Assembly: GCA_910583675.1 (NCBI GenBank)
Contig: CAJTYH010000006.1
Location: 11,824 to 75,823 of the forward strand
DNA length: 64,000 nt
Reading direction: 5' to 3'
DNA from: an uncultured Muribaculaceae bacterium
GTDB lineage: Bacteria > Bacteroidota > Bacteroidia > Bacteroidales > Muribaculaceae
Part shown: positions 26,020-35,107 of the stretch, piece by piece
Position numbering within the stretch: the stretch's first letter is position 1
Layout of the letters: every line of letters begins with the position of its first letter
Notes under the pieces: generated by a model
What the model saw: only the letters and a program-made list of their open reading frames with translations
What the model was told of the DNA's origin: nothing
Databases searched by the model: none
Position numbers and translations under genes: made by a program

Positions 26020-26982
26020 ATGAAAAACTTTCCCTGGGAAGAACGTCCCGCTGGCTGCACCGATGTGATGTGGCGCTACTCCAAGAATCCGGTCATAGAC
26101 CGTTACCAGACAAAAGTATCCAACAGCATATTCAACAGTGCCGTTGTGCCTTTCGGCGATGGTTATGCAGGTGTTTTCCGCTGTGACAACAAGGCTGTGC
26201 AGATGAACATATTCGTTGGTTTCTCCAAAGATGGAATAAACTGGGATATCGCCGACGAGCCGATAAGATTCGAACCGGGCAATACCGACATGATCGACAG
26301 CGACTATAAGTATGATCCGCGTGTCACATGGATTGAAGACCGCTATTGGATCACATGGTGCAATGGATACAACGGTCCGACCATCGGTATCGGCTATACG
26401 TTTGATTTCAAGACATTCTACCAGTGCGAGAATGCCTTCCTGCCTTTTAACCGCAACGGGGTGTTGTTTCCGCAACGCTTCAACGGACGATTTGCCATGA
26501 TGTCGCGTCCGAGCGACAACGGCCATACGCCATTCGGGGATATTTTCATATCGTTCAGCCCCGACATGAAATATTGGGGAGAACATCGTTGCCTCATGAA
26601 GGTGGCACCTTTCACGGAAAGCGCCTGGCAGTGCACCAAGATCGGAGCCGGCTCGGTGCCTTTCCTTACGGAAGATGGATGGCTGATGTTCTATCACGGG
26701 GTGATAAACACCTGCCGTGGATACCGCTATTCGATGGGCGCGGCTATTCTGGATCGTGAGGATCCTACTAAGGTACTGTACCGCACAAAACCCTATCTTC
26801 TGGCACCTGCCACGGAGTATGAGCTTACCGGCGATGTGCCATGTGTGGTGTTCCCGTGTGCCGCCATTACCGACGGTGAGGATCGCGTGGCAGTCTACTA
26901 CGGAGCAGCCGATACCGTGGTGGGTATGGCTTTCGGCCGCATATCTGAAATTGTCGCATTCGTAAAAGAAAATTCATTGTAA
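26020..26982 (+). CDS. GH130 beta-mannoside phosphorylase
   Basis: 320 aa with no signal peptide, hence cytosolic. Five-bladed propeller fold of GH130, with NSIFNSAVVPFGDGYAGVFR at the start, YDPRVTWIEDRYWITW (about residues 99-114), and a GAGSVPFLTEDGWLMFYHG stretch in the middle. GH130 enzymes split beta-mannosidic disaccharides with phosphate to give mannose-1-phosphate. Next to GH92 and an MFS permease, the likely substrate is Man-beta-1,4-GlcNAc from N-glycan cores; Man-beta-1,4-Glc is the alternative. It lies 110 bp after the MFS gene. Confidence 0.9.
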   Translation: MKNFPWEERPAGCTDVMWRYSKNPVIDRYQTKVSNSIFNSAVVPFGDGYAGVFRCDNKAVQMNIFVGFSKDGINWDIADEPIRFEPGNTDMIDSDYKYDPRVTWIEDRYWITWCNGYNGPTIGIGYTFDFKTFYQCENAFLPFNRNGVLFPQRFNGRFAMMSRPSDNGHTPFGDIFISFSPDMKYWGEHRCLMKVAPFTESAWQCTKIGAGSVPFLTEDGWLMFYHGVINTCRGYRYSMGAAILDREDPTKVLYRTKPYLLAPATEYELTGDVPCVVFPCAAITDGEDRVAVYYGAADTVVGMAFGRISEIVAFVKENSL

Positions 26983-26995
26983 TTCTCTCTCATTG

Positions 26996-29320
26996 ATGAA
27001 AAAAATCCTTGCCTTTATGGCTATGGGATGCAGTCTGGCATTGGGTGTCCAGGCTGCATCTCGCAATTACACACGTTATGTGAATCCTTTCATAGGCACC
27101 ACCAATTTCGGTACGACGAATCCCGGGGCTGTGCGGCCAAACGGGTTGATGTCCGTTACCCCGTTCAATGTGATGGGATCGGACACCAATACCTATGACA
27201 AGGATTCCCGCTGGTGGTCTACACCCTATGATGTGACCAACAAGTTCTTCACCGGTTTCTCGCATGTGAACTTATCGGGGGTGGGATGTCCCGAGATGGG
27301 ATCCCTTCTTCTTACGGCCACAACCGGTCCTCTGGAGGTTGACTACCGCAAGTATGGAACCGCTTATCACGGTGAAAAGGCGTCGCCGGGTTATTACGGC
27401 GTCACGCTTGACAATTCCGGCATAATAGCCGAGGCCACGGCGACAACCCGTGTAGGGCTTACGCGTTTTACGTTCCCTGTCGGGGGTGAAGGCAACATAC
27501 TCCTTAACCTCGGTGAGGGGCTTACCAATGAGTCGGGTGCTACTGTACGTAGGGTGAACGATCGCGAATTCGAGGGATCAAAGCTCCTTGGCACATTCTG
27601 CTATGTTCCACAGGCTGTTTTTCCTATCTATTTCGTGATGCGTGTGGATCGCGTCCCGGCATCCTCTGGATTCTGGAAAATGCAACGACCCATGAAAGGT
27701 GTGGAGGCCGAGTGGGACAAGGACAACGGCAAGTATAAGATATACACCAATTATGGCCGTCCCATGTCCGGTGACGACATAGGAGTATGGATGCGCTTCG
27801 ATACGGATCCCGGGGAGCAGATTCAGGTGGCGGTCGGTGTTTCCTTTACAAGCATAGAGAATGCACGCCGCAACCTGCAATCAGAGCTTGCGGGTACGGA
27901 ATTGGTGGCAGACATAGCTGAGAATGAGGCCGCTTTACAGGCTTTTGACGTAGTGCGGGAAGCTGCCGCTGCGGAATGGGATGCCCTGTTGGGGCGCATA
28001 GATGTGGAAGGAGGTACAGAGGAGCAAAAAGAGGTATTCTATACGGCATTGTATCATACGCTTATCCATCCCTCGGTGTTGAACGACGTAAATGGCGATT
28101 ATCCATTGATGGAGAGTGATTCCATAGGCAACATATACGCCAATGCCAAGGCGGTGACTCCCGCCGACAGCGCGGCAGTGCATCCACGCTATACGGTATT
28201 TTCCCTCTGGGATACCTATCGCAACCTGCATCAGCTCATGACACTGGTTTATCCCGATCGTCAGGAGGGCATGGTACAGTCCATGCTTGACATCTATCGC
28301 GAACATGGATGGTTGCCTAAATGGGAACTGTTCGGCCGCGAGACCCTGACCATGGAGGGTGATCCTTCCATTCCGGTAATTGTGGATACCTGGAGCAAGG
28401 GGCTGCGGGACTTTGACATAGATGAGGCCTATGAGGCTATGCGCAAGGGTGCTTTCACCCCTGGTGACGACAACCTTATGCGTCCCGACAACGATGATTA
28501 CATGAGTTTGGGTTATGTGCCGTTGCGTGAGGAATTTGACAATTCCGTAAGCCATGCGCTGGAATATTACATCGCAGACTATGCGCTTGCAGCTCTCGCC
28601 GACAGCCTCGGGCATAAGGAGGATGCCAAGGTGTTGCGTGATCGTTCGAAAGGCTACAGGCATTATTACAGCAAGGAGTACGGGACTTTACGCCCGTTGT
28701 TGCCTGACGGCACTTTCCTTACGCCGTTCGATCCCAAGCAAGGGGAGAATTTTGAGCCATCGCCTGGATTTCATGAGGGCAATGCATGGAATTATACATT
28801 CTATGTGCCGCACGACATACCTGGGCTTATCAAACTTATGGGTGGCAAAAAGAAATTCACTCAACAGTTGCAAAGTGTCTTTGACAGGGGTAATTATGAT
28901 CCTGCCAATGAGCCGGATATTGCTTATCCTTATCTGTTTTCACAGGTGAAGGGTGAGGAGTGGCGCACTCAGAAACTCGTGAAGGAGTTGCTTGCAAAGC
29001 ATTTCACGACTTCCCCCGACGGAATACCCGGAAATGACGACGCTGGCACCATGTCGGCATGGGCATTATTCTCCATGATGGGTTTTTATCCGGATATTCC
29101 CGGTGTCCCGCGCTATATGGTCACAACACCGGCCTTTGACAAGGTGACGATACATCTTGATCCGAAGTATTATCCGCAGGAGACGCTTACCATAGAAGTG
29201 GAGAATCCTGAATCCTCTTCGGATTACATAGACCGCGTAACCGTGGGGGATAAGCCGTCAGGGTATGTAGTCGGTCATGATGATCTGGTCAGGGGTGGAA
29301 TGAAGATCCGCAAGAAATAG
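26996..29320 (+). CDS. GH92 alpha-mannosidase, secreted
   Basis: 774 aa from the ATG at 26996; the TTG one codon earlier is not needed. Sec signal peptide with cleavage after VQAA (about residue 21) and no lipobox, so periplasmic, unlike the other two GH92 proteins. It shows YVNPFIGTTNFGTTNPGAVRPNG, HVNLSGVGCPEMGS, FSLWDTYRNLHQL and GNDDAGTMSAWALFSMMGFYPDIPG. The substrate-pocket loop (CPEMGS) and the GNDDAGT variant set it apart from its paralogs, so a distinct linkage is likely. It starts 13 bp after the GH130 gene and ends the operon. Confidence 0.92.
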   Translation: MKKILAFMAMGCSLALGVQAASRNYTRYVNPFIGTTNFGTTNPGAVRPNGLMSVTPFNVMGSDTNTYDKDSRWWSTPYDVTNKFFTGFSHVNLSGVGCPEMGSLLLTATTGPLEVDYRKYGTAYHGEKASPGYYGVTLDNSGIIAEATATTRVGLTRFTFPVGGEGNILLNLGEGLTNESGATVRRVNDREFEGSKLLGTFCYVPQAVFPIYFVMRVDRVPASSGFWKMQRPMKGVEAEWDKDNGKYKIYTNYGRPMSGDDIGVWMRFDTDPGEQIQVAVGVSFTSIENARRNLQSELAGTELVADIAENEAALQAFDVVREAAAAEWDALLGRIDVEGGTEEQKEVFYTALYHTLIHPSVLNDVNGDYPLMESDSIGNIYANAKAVTPADSAAVHPRYTVFSLWDTYRNLHQLMTLVYPDRQEGMVQSMLDIYREHGWLPKWELFGRETLTMEGDPSIPVIVDTWSKGLRDFDIDEAYEAMRKGAFTPGDDNLMRPDNDDYMSLGYVPLREEFDNSVSHALEYYIADYALAALADSLGHKEDAKVLRDRSKGYRHYYSKEYGTLRPLLPDGTFLTPFDPKQGENFEPSPGFHEGNAWNYTFYVPHDIPGLIKLMGGKKKFTQQLQSVFDRGNYDPANEPDIAYPYLFSQVKGEEWRTQKLVKELLAKHFTTSPDGIPGNDDAGTMSAWALFSMMGFYPDIPGVPRYMVTTPAFDKVTIHLDPKYYPQETLTIEVENPESSSDYIDRVTVGDKPSGYVVGHDDLVRGGMKIRKK

Positions 29321-29335
29321 AATAATGTTTTTGTT

Positions 29336-29392
29336 CCCATACATATAACGCGGTCAGGCTTCTTTCAAGCCTGACCGCGTTATATGTATGGG
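29336..29392. terminator. Bidirectional terminator, 26-bp perfect inverted repeat
   Basis: Arms 29336-29361 and 29367-29392 are perfectly complementary with a 5-nt CTTTC loop. It lies between the convergent GH92 gene and the outer-membrane barrel gene, 16 bp and 7 bp from their stops. Confidence 0.85.
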
Positions 29393-29398
29393 AGGGTA

Positions 29399-30070
29399 TC
29401 AGAATGTGTATCCGAGAGACACCAAGAAGTTGGATCCTCCGATATTTTTATGTATCTTGACAAAATCGGTGCCATAGCTGAGGCCGAGGTTGAACCTGTT
29501 GTATTCGAAGTTCAGTGCGGCGTGCCAACCCATCTGGAATCGGCGTAAGTGTGCGTCTCCGAGGTCGTCCTTTGAGAAAAGGTTTAGCTTGGAGTCGTTG
29601 GAAACGAGTCTGTTCAGTTCGGGGAAATCGCTGTCAAGGTCAAGCTTGGATTGACCGAACACCTGAACACGGAAATCAAGTCCGAGCTGAGGTGTGAGAT
29701 AGAAATTGTCAGCCACGGGCACCCGGTATGATACATTGACGGGGAGATTCAAGTTTACCAAAGTACTCTTTACGTCAATGTTCACAAAGTCATATTCTTT
29801 ATTGAAGACGATTTTGTCCTTGTCAAACACGACGCGGAGATTAAGGCCGGTGCCGACATACAGCGGGAGTGTCTTGCTGACACGGAAGTCTACTGTATAG
29901 CCGGCTCCTACGCCATTGAAGTAGGAGTTGTCGCCGTATTTTGGGGAAAGAGTGTTGAGGTCATACATCACTGATACGCGTTGGATGGTAGAGGGCGCAT
30001 CGGTCTGTGCTTTCACAGTTGTTGCGCCAAGTGCGATGATGCCTAATAATAGGGTAGAAATTTTTTTCAT
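29399..30070 (-). CDS. Outer-membrane beta-barrel protein (porin-like)
   Basis: 223 aa from the ATG at 30070, with a Sec signal peptide (MKKISTLLLGIIALGATTVKAQT). The rest is alternating amphipathic strands with aromatic girdles, for example YVGTGLNLRVVFD, VNVSYRVPVADNFYLTPQLGLDF, ALNFEYNRFNLGLSYG, ending SLGYTF. This fits an eight-to-ten-stranded PorT/OmpW-like barrel. The function is unknown. Confidence 0.8.
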   Translation of the reverse strand: MKKISTLLLGIIALGATTVKAQTDAPSTIQRVSVMYDLNTLSPKYGDNSYFNGVGAGYTVDFRVSKTLPLYVGTGLNLRVVFDKDKIVFNKEYDFVNIDVKSTLVNLNLPVNVSYRVPVADNFYLTPQLGLDFRVQVFGQSKLDLDSDFPELNRLVSNDSKLNLFSKDDLGDAHLRRFQMGWHAALNFEYNRFNLGLSYGTDFVKIHKNIGGSNFLVSLGYTF

Positions 30071-30256
30071 ATTCAGATTTGCTAATGTTATTTGGCAAGC
30101 CGTATTAACCGGCTGCCTGTTATAAGACAAACAGAGATGCCCATGTAAAAGTTTGAAAAGCCGATCTGCTCGTTATGGGTAAATCGGCTTTTGAAGATTT
30201 AAGAATCGGGGCACTATGACTATGCATGTGCTTGATAGAGAGAGGATGTAAAGACA

Positions 30257-30532
30257 TTATTCCTCCTGTTGTGGGCGTTTGGCAAAGCCGCACGCCACTT
30301 GCAGTTCCGCAAAGAAGTCATGCTCAAGAGCTACCGAAATGCGGCAGAGGAGTTCTGTGTCAATACTTCCTTTTCGGAGGATTTTGTAAACATTGGTGCG
30401 GTCGCAGCAAATTTCTTGAGCGAGCCAGGCGGCGGGACGGCGCTGACGACGCAGTTCGCTACCTATGAGTGAACCGATGTGAACCTTAATGCCACATTCT
30501 TCGGTCCGTGTTAGTACAGGCTGAGAATCCAT
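30257..30532 (-). CDS. HTH (XRE-like) transcriptional regulator
   Basis: 91 aa. The core IHIGSLIGSELRRQ-type segment (here VHIGSLIGSELRRQ) is followed by AAWLAQEICCDRTNVYKILRKGSIDTELLCRISVALEHDFF. It matches a small Bacteroidales DNA-binding family with a helix-turn-helix (A-W-L-A...R-T-N-V-Y-K-I). The target is unknown. A consensus promoter precedes it on the same strand. Confidence 0.75.
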   Translation of the reverse strand: MDSQPVLTRTEECGIKVHIGSLIGSELRRQRRPAAWLAQEICCDRTNVYKILRKGSIDTELLCRISVALEHDFFAELQVACGFAKRPQQEE

Positions 30533-30578
30533 AATAAAACAAGAATTGATGAAGTGGTAGAAAGTGTTTTTACATTTG

Positions 30579-30610
30579 CAAAATTAGTGAAATCTGAAAA
30601 TAATTTCAAA
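30579..30610 (-). promoter_or_regulatory. Promoter of the HTH regulator gene
   Basis: On the minus strand TTTTG is followed after 20 bp by TAATTTTG (30586-30579), about 47 bp before the ATG. Confidence 0.7.
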
Positions 30611-30798
30611 ATGCATGGTTTAGGGCATGTTGTTTTTAACAATGATTAAGGATTTTAAAAGACAACTTGCTTTGTAGCTGGAGTGTAGTCGTGGCGTAGT
30701 GTGTTGTTCCACGTTTTGTTGTTTTATGGATTACATAATGTGGATGTTATGTCTGTTGTTATCGGGGGAATAACTATCGCTCCGAAACGACAGATGAT
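30611..30798. other. Intergenic, no gene seen
   Basis: A T- and G-rich stretch between the HTH promoter and the M3 peptidase terminator. No open frame, tRNA or strong structure was noticed. Confidence 0.4.
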
Positions 30799-30799
30799 T

Positions 30800-30846
30800 A
30801 AATGGCGTTGTACCAGATCTATTGTCTGACACAACGCCATTTTTAT
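30800..30846 (-). terminator. Terminator of the M3 peptidase gene
   Basis: AATGGCGTTGT (30801-30811) pairs with ACAACGCCATT (30831-30841). It lies about 20 bp beyond the peptidase stop. The T-run is stronger in the forward direction. Confidence 0.65.
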
Positions 30847-30861
30847 TTAGTTCGTAGTGGA

Positions 30862-32979
30862 TTATTTTAGGCCGCGTTGACGCAGGAGGGCATCAGGTGT
30901 GGGGCGGTGTCCGCGCATTGTCTCAAAAAGCACCATCGGATCTTCAGATCCTCCACTTTCAAGGACGGTTTTCAGTTTGGCGGCACACTCAGGATTAAAT
31001 ATCCCTTCCTTTGCAAACATCTCAAACGCGTCTGCATCCAGCACTTCCGCCCAAAGGTAGGTATAGTAACCGGAAGCATATCCCTCGTCGCCGAAGATGT
31101 GCTTGAAGTATGGCGAACGATAGCGGAATGTGAGTTCCGACGGCATACCGAGCTTTTCTGCCACGGAGTTTTCAAATGCCATCACGTCTACCTCTCCTTC
31201 AGGATTGAGATAGCCCCAGTTCAAGTCAAGGAGTGCGGCTCCGGAGAGTTCGGCTGTCATGAAGCCCATATTGTGTTTTGCGGCATCATTGATTTTCTGT
31301 ACGAGTGAATCGGGGATGAGTTCGCCGGTCTTGTAATGATGCGCGTATTCCTTGAGAAGTTCCGGATTGAAAGCCCAGTGTTCGTGGAACTGGGAGGGGA
31401 ACTCTACGAAGTCGCGGTCTACGGAAGTGCCGCTCTGGCTTTTGAGCGGGGCGCGTGAAAGCATGCCGTGGAGGCCATGCCCGAATTCATGGAACATGGT
31501 CAACACTTCGTCGATGGTGAGGAGTGCGGGAGCGTCTGCCGTAGGCTTGGAGAAATTGCCGACATTGTATACGATGGGACGTTCTACCGATCCGTCGGGG
31601 TTCACCCAGGAGGTCTTCAACTCTTCCATCCAAGCTCCCTGGCGTTTGCTCGCACGTGTGAAATAGTCAGTCATGAACACTGCGAGATGCTTGCCGTCGG
31701 CGTCCTTTACGTCGTAGACCTTTACATCGGGATGATATTTGGGGGCGTCAGGCATAGGTTCGAAGCTGATTCCGTAAAGTTTATTGGCCATAGTGAATAT
31801 GCCCTTGGCAACGGAGTCAACGGCGAAGTAAGGACGGATGGCATTCTCGTCAAGGTCGTATTTCTGGCGGCGCACCTTTTCAGCGAAGTAGTAGTAATCC
31901 CACGGCTCAATCTTAAAATCGTTGCCAAGGCTGTTTGAGAGCGTCTGCATTTCCGCAACTTCCTGGGCAACTTTAGCTTTGGCCGGTTCCCAGATCTGGA
32001 GCAGGAGGGTTTCGGCAGCTTCCGGGGTGGAGGCCATTACGTCGGCTGTCATATAGGATGCGAAGTTCTTGTATCCCATTATGGCGGCCTTTTTTGCGCG
32101 AAGTTTTACGATCTCTGAGATTACGGGCAGGTTATTGTTGTCGCCACTCTGGGCATTGCCGGTATATCCTTTCCACATCTTTTCGCGGAGTGCGCGGTTG
32201 TCGGCATACTGTAGTACCGGCAGACGGGATGGCGCGTGGAGGGTAAATACCCATTTGCCCTCTTTGCCACGCTCCTTAGCCTCGGCAGCAGCGTTCTCTA
32301 CTGTGGAGGCCGGTATGCCTGACAGTTCTGCTTCATCTTCCACTACAATCTCAAATGAGTTGTTGGCGTTGAGCAGGTTCTTGTTGAATTTCAGATATAG
32401 GTTTGCGAGTTGGTTGTTGATGCTCTTGAGTTCTTCTTTCTGTTCATCGGAAAGGAGTGCTCCGTTGCGAACGAATTCGCGGTAGGTATGCTTGAGTGCA
32501 CGCATCTGGTCATGTGAAAGACCCAGTGAGTCGCGTGTGTCGTAAAGGGCTTTGACGCGGTTGAAAAGCCCGCTGTTCATCATCAGTTCATCGGAGAATG
32601 AACTGTATGCCGGGATTATGGAGTCGGAAACAGCAGTGAGTTCCGGTGTGGAGTCCGCCTCCGTGAGCGACATCAATACCGACATTACACGCTCAAGGGT
32701 AGGCGAGAGGTTGTCAAGCGCCAGTATGGTGTTGGCAAAGGTCGGAGCGTCTGGATTGTTCACGATGGAGTCAATCGAGGCATGAGCCTCTTTCACTCCG
32801 GCATTGAAGGCCGGCATGTAGTCGGCAATCTCTATCTGTTCGAACGGCGGGATCAGATAGGGTGTGTCGTACTCTTGCATAAAGGGGTTTTTGTGTTCCC
32901 CGCTTTTACTTCCACACGATGTCACCGCAATTGTAGTGGCAGTTGCCAATGCGCAAAAAGCCATAGTGATTGGTCTCAT
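30862..32979 (-). CDS. dcp: M3 family metallopeptidase (Dcp-type peptidyl-dipeptidase), lipoprotein
   Basis: Zinc peptidase of 705 aa that removes dipeptides from oligopeptide C-termini (family role). N-terminal lipoprotein signal MRPITMAFCALATATTIAVTSC with Cys at 22. The zinc site is FHEFGHGLHGML, with the third ligand Glu in the downstream DFVEFPSQFHEHW region. The C-terminal SGYYTYLWAEVLDADAFEMF is typical of Dcp/OpdA. It follows a lipoprotein gene by 35 bp and is probably co-transcribed with it. Confidence 0.93.
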   Translation of the reverse strand: MRPITMAFCALATATTIAVTSCGSKSGEHKNPFMQEYDTPYLIPPFEQIEIADYMPAFNAGVKEAHASIDSIVNNPDAPTFANTILALDNLSPTLERVMSVLMSLTEADSTPELTAVSDSIIPAYSSFSDELMMNSGLFNRVKALYDTRDSLGLSHDQMRALKHTYREFVRNGALLSDEQKEELKSINNQLANLYLKFNKNLLNANNSFEIVVEDEAELSGIPASTVENAAAEAKERGKEGKWVFTLHAPSRLPVLQYADNRALREKMWKGYTGNAQSGDNNNLPVISEIVKLRAKKAAIMGYKNFASYMTADVMASTPEAAETLLLQIWEPAKAKVAQEVAEMQTLSNSLGNDFKIEPWDYYYFAEKVRRQKYDLDENAIRPYFAVDSVAKGIFTMANKLYGISFEPMPDAPKYHPDVKVYDVKDADGKHLAVFMTDYFTRASKRQGAWMEELKTSWVNPDGSVERPIVYNVGNFSKPTADAPALLTIDEVLTMFHEFGHGLHGMLSRAPLKSQSGTSVDRDFVEFPSQFHEHWAFNPELLKEYAHHYKTGELIPDSLVQKINDAAKHNMGFMTAELSGAALLDLNWGYLNPEGEVDVMAFENSVAEKLGMPSELTFRYRSPYFKHIFGDEGYASGYYTYLWAEVLDADAFEMFAKEGIFNPECAAKLKTVLESGGSEDPMVLFETMRGHRPTPDALLRQRGLK

Positions 32980-33014
32980 GATGAAATGTTAATTTGTTGA
33001 TATTCTGATTAGTG

Positions 33015-33650
33015 CTATTTTCCTGATTTTGACAAATCCATATTTGGCAGTAGAGTAGGTGCTTCTTCCAATGGCAATGTTACCGTACAAGCCCCCTGTG
33101 TAATCGGAGAATTGACCTGCGGCGCGTTCAGGACTCGGCCATTTACGCTGATGGCAATTCTTTTGCCGATGTTTGCCGTTGTGATTTCTTCCCACAGTCG
33201 TCTGTCGTTAAATCTGAATCCCACTTGCAGATTGTTTCCGTATTCGGGCGGCAATTGGTTTACTTCCGTAACTTCTACATCTTGCTCCAAAAGTGGTGTG
33301 CCTGTGATGATCACCAAGTCCATCTTTTCAGGCTCGCCGTATTTGACCCATTTGTAAACGCGGCCTTGTGCAGAAAGAAGTGAGTCGTTCTGTTTGAGGA
33401 GTTGATCTAATTTTGCCGATTCTTCCCGTGTATAACTGTATCGCAGTGGCAGCACCTTCCGGAATGCCTCCTTATCCGCACCCTCCAATTTGATCGAATC
33501 AAACGGAACGACGGCATAAGCCGCTACGTTCCATTTTACACCTTCAACTTCGTTTGTCCGGCCAGTGCTCGTATTGCCACAACTTGTCAGGATCGTAGCA
33601 AAGACCATCATAACCGACAGGATTGATAATACGTTTTTTGAGATCTTCAT
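33015..33650 (-). CDS. Lipoprotein with a SecD P1-head-like domain
   Basis: 211 aa with lipobox ILTSC (Cys near residue 24). The C-terminal half, LQVGFRFNDRRLWEEITTAN and then IGKRIAISVNGRVLNAPQVNSPI, matches the periplasmic P1 head subdomain of SecD. There that element (F-x-F-x-x-x-G...T..NIGKRLAI...G.V..AP) forms the flexible head that helps pull exported proteins. No SecD transmembrane region is present, so the domain stands alone. Its position before a periplasmic peptidase suggests an envelope role, but this is inference. Confidence 0.75.
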   Translation of the reverse strand: MKISKNVLSILSVMMVFATILTSCGNTSTGRTNEVEGVKWNVAAYAVVPFDSIKLEGADKEAFRKVLPLRYSYTREESAKLDQLLKQNDSLLSAQGRVYKWVKYGEPEKMDLVIITGTPLLEQDVEVTEVNQLPPEYGNNLQVGFRFNDRRLWEEITTANIGKRIAISVNGRVLNAPQVNSPITQGACTVTLPLEEAPTLLPNMDLSKSGK

Positions 33651-33755
33651 GTCCTATATGATTTTGTCTTACGCGCTCAATACAAAAGAAGGTAGTTTGG
33701 TATTCATTCCTGAACTACTATCTTATACGTTGATTCTGATATAGCTTTATACTCA

Positions 33756-33763
33756 CAAAGTTA
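33756..33763 (-). promoter_or_regulatory. -7 promoter element of the SecD-head lipoprotein gene
   Basis: TAACTTTG on the minus strand, about 105 bp before the ATG at 33650. The -33 element is not clear. Confidence 0.5.
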
Positions 33764-33894
33764 CGCATTTTTGCTGATATACGGTGTGCAGTTCCTCGAC
33801 AATTTGGTCTTATTTGCCGGCTTCTCAATCCAATCCCATGTTAGGCATCATTATTGTAACGTTTGGCTTGTAAGTGGTTAAGATGCTTTTGTAA

Positions 33895-35040
33895 TCAGTC
33901 TTTCCAGATGAATTTTACTTCAAGGGGGTAGTGGTCTGAATTACCCTCTTTTTGACGCTTATATGATACGGCATGCATTTTGCCGCGGTATAATATGTGG
34001 TCTATGTTGAAAAAGAAGCGGTTGCCGTGATAGGTGTATGTGGGGCCGCATCCTGCAATGGCAAAGGCGCTTTTGAAGTCTTCCTGAGCCAGTATGCGGA
34101 GTGCATAGCAGTCGGGTATGTCGTTGAAGTCTCCGGCAATGATCACATTTTCAACGTTAAGCGAGTCAATCTGTTCGCGCAGGAGGGTCGCTTGTTTTGC
34201 ACGCTCCTTGAATGCGTGGGATAGTTTTCCCAATAATTGTTGCTTTACTTCCTTGACTTTTGTGGCGCCTTCACCTTCCGTCAGTTCGTGGAAAAGCGCC
34301 TTGTCTTCGCTGTTTAACCCGATGGATTGGAAATGCACACTGACAACCAGTGTCTTGTGTCCCATTATATGAACCATTGCAGCTCCGAACCAGCAATATT
34401 CGCTTTCTGGTTGTCGGAGGTCTATCGGATATAGGGGAAACCTGCTGTAGACGTTTTCTCCGTTTACTCCTGTGCGATGTGGAAAGATGGCATATATGGA
34501 GTCCATCTGCTGGGTGGATATATGGTTGGTCGGGTTGGGGATTGCCGGTGGAAATTCCTGGAGGCAGGCTATGTCAGGTGCTTCGTTTATGATGAAACTT
34601 AGCGTGGGGTTTACGATTCCGGCCCTGGTTTCATGCTTAAGCTGTTCGTGTGTCTTGTTCCAATGGCTGAAATCGTTGAAATCCACAAGGCCGAACACGT
34701 TGTAGCTCATAAGCGTAAACGATTCTTTCTCTTGTTGCGGAGTGAGCTTTACGGTAGAGAAGTTAAGAGGGGAAAAAGACAATATGGGTGCAAGACAGGC
34801 GATGATAGTGACGAGTGGAATGAAACTCATGCGTCTGAAAAGCCACAGATCAAAGACGAGTGTCAGCAGGGTCAATATCACCCATCCTGGAAATGTCATC
34901 GCCAGTATGGCCGGTATTGTACTCGTTTCCGGATCGACCTTTCCTCCATATGCCGCTGTGATGGTTATTGCAGCCAATATGAGATTCATTACCAGAACCG
35001 CTATGGTGATGTTGCGTTTGATTATTTGTGTGATAGGCAT
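33895..35040 (-). CDS. Membrane-anchored endonuclease/exonuclease/phosphatase family protein
   Basis: 381 aa. Three hydrophobic segments in the first ~100 residues are followed by an EEP domain. Its motifs are LMSYNVFGLVDF (Asn), IACLQEFPP (metal-binding Glu), VIIAGDFNDIPD (GDFN) and the final NSDHYPLEV (catalytic His in SDH). Substrates of the family range from nucleic acids to phospholipids and are not predictable here. It is the third gene of a rhomboid-rhomboid-EEP row that I recall as common in Bacteroidales. Confidence 0.88.
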   Translation of the reverse strand: MPITQIIKRNITIAVLVMNLILAAITITAAYGGKVDPETSTIPAILAMTFPGWVILTLLTLVFDLWLFRRMSFIPLVTIIACLAPILSFSPLNFSTVKLTPQQEKESFTLMSYNVFGLVDFNDFSHWNKTHEQLKHETRAGIVNPTLSFIINEAPDIACLQEFPPAIPNPTNHISTQQMDSIYAIFPHRTGVNGENVYSRFPLYPIDLRQPESEYCWFGAAMVHIMGHKTLVVSVHFQSIGLNSEDKALFHELTEGEGATKVKEVKQQLLGKLSHAFKERAKQATLLREQIDSLNVENVIIAGDFNDIPDCYALRILAQEDFKSAFAIAGCGPTYTYHGNRFFFNIDHILYRGKMHAVSYKRQKEGNSDHYPLEVKFIWKD

Positions 35041-35107
35041 CTTGTTCTATAAGATAGGATTCAGTATGTATAGGCTTAAGTTGCAGGTGTGTGCCGCATG
35101 GAAATGT

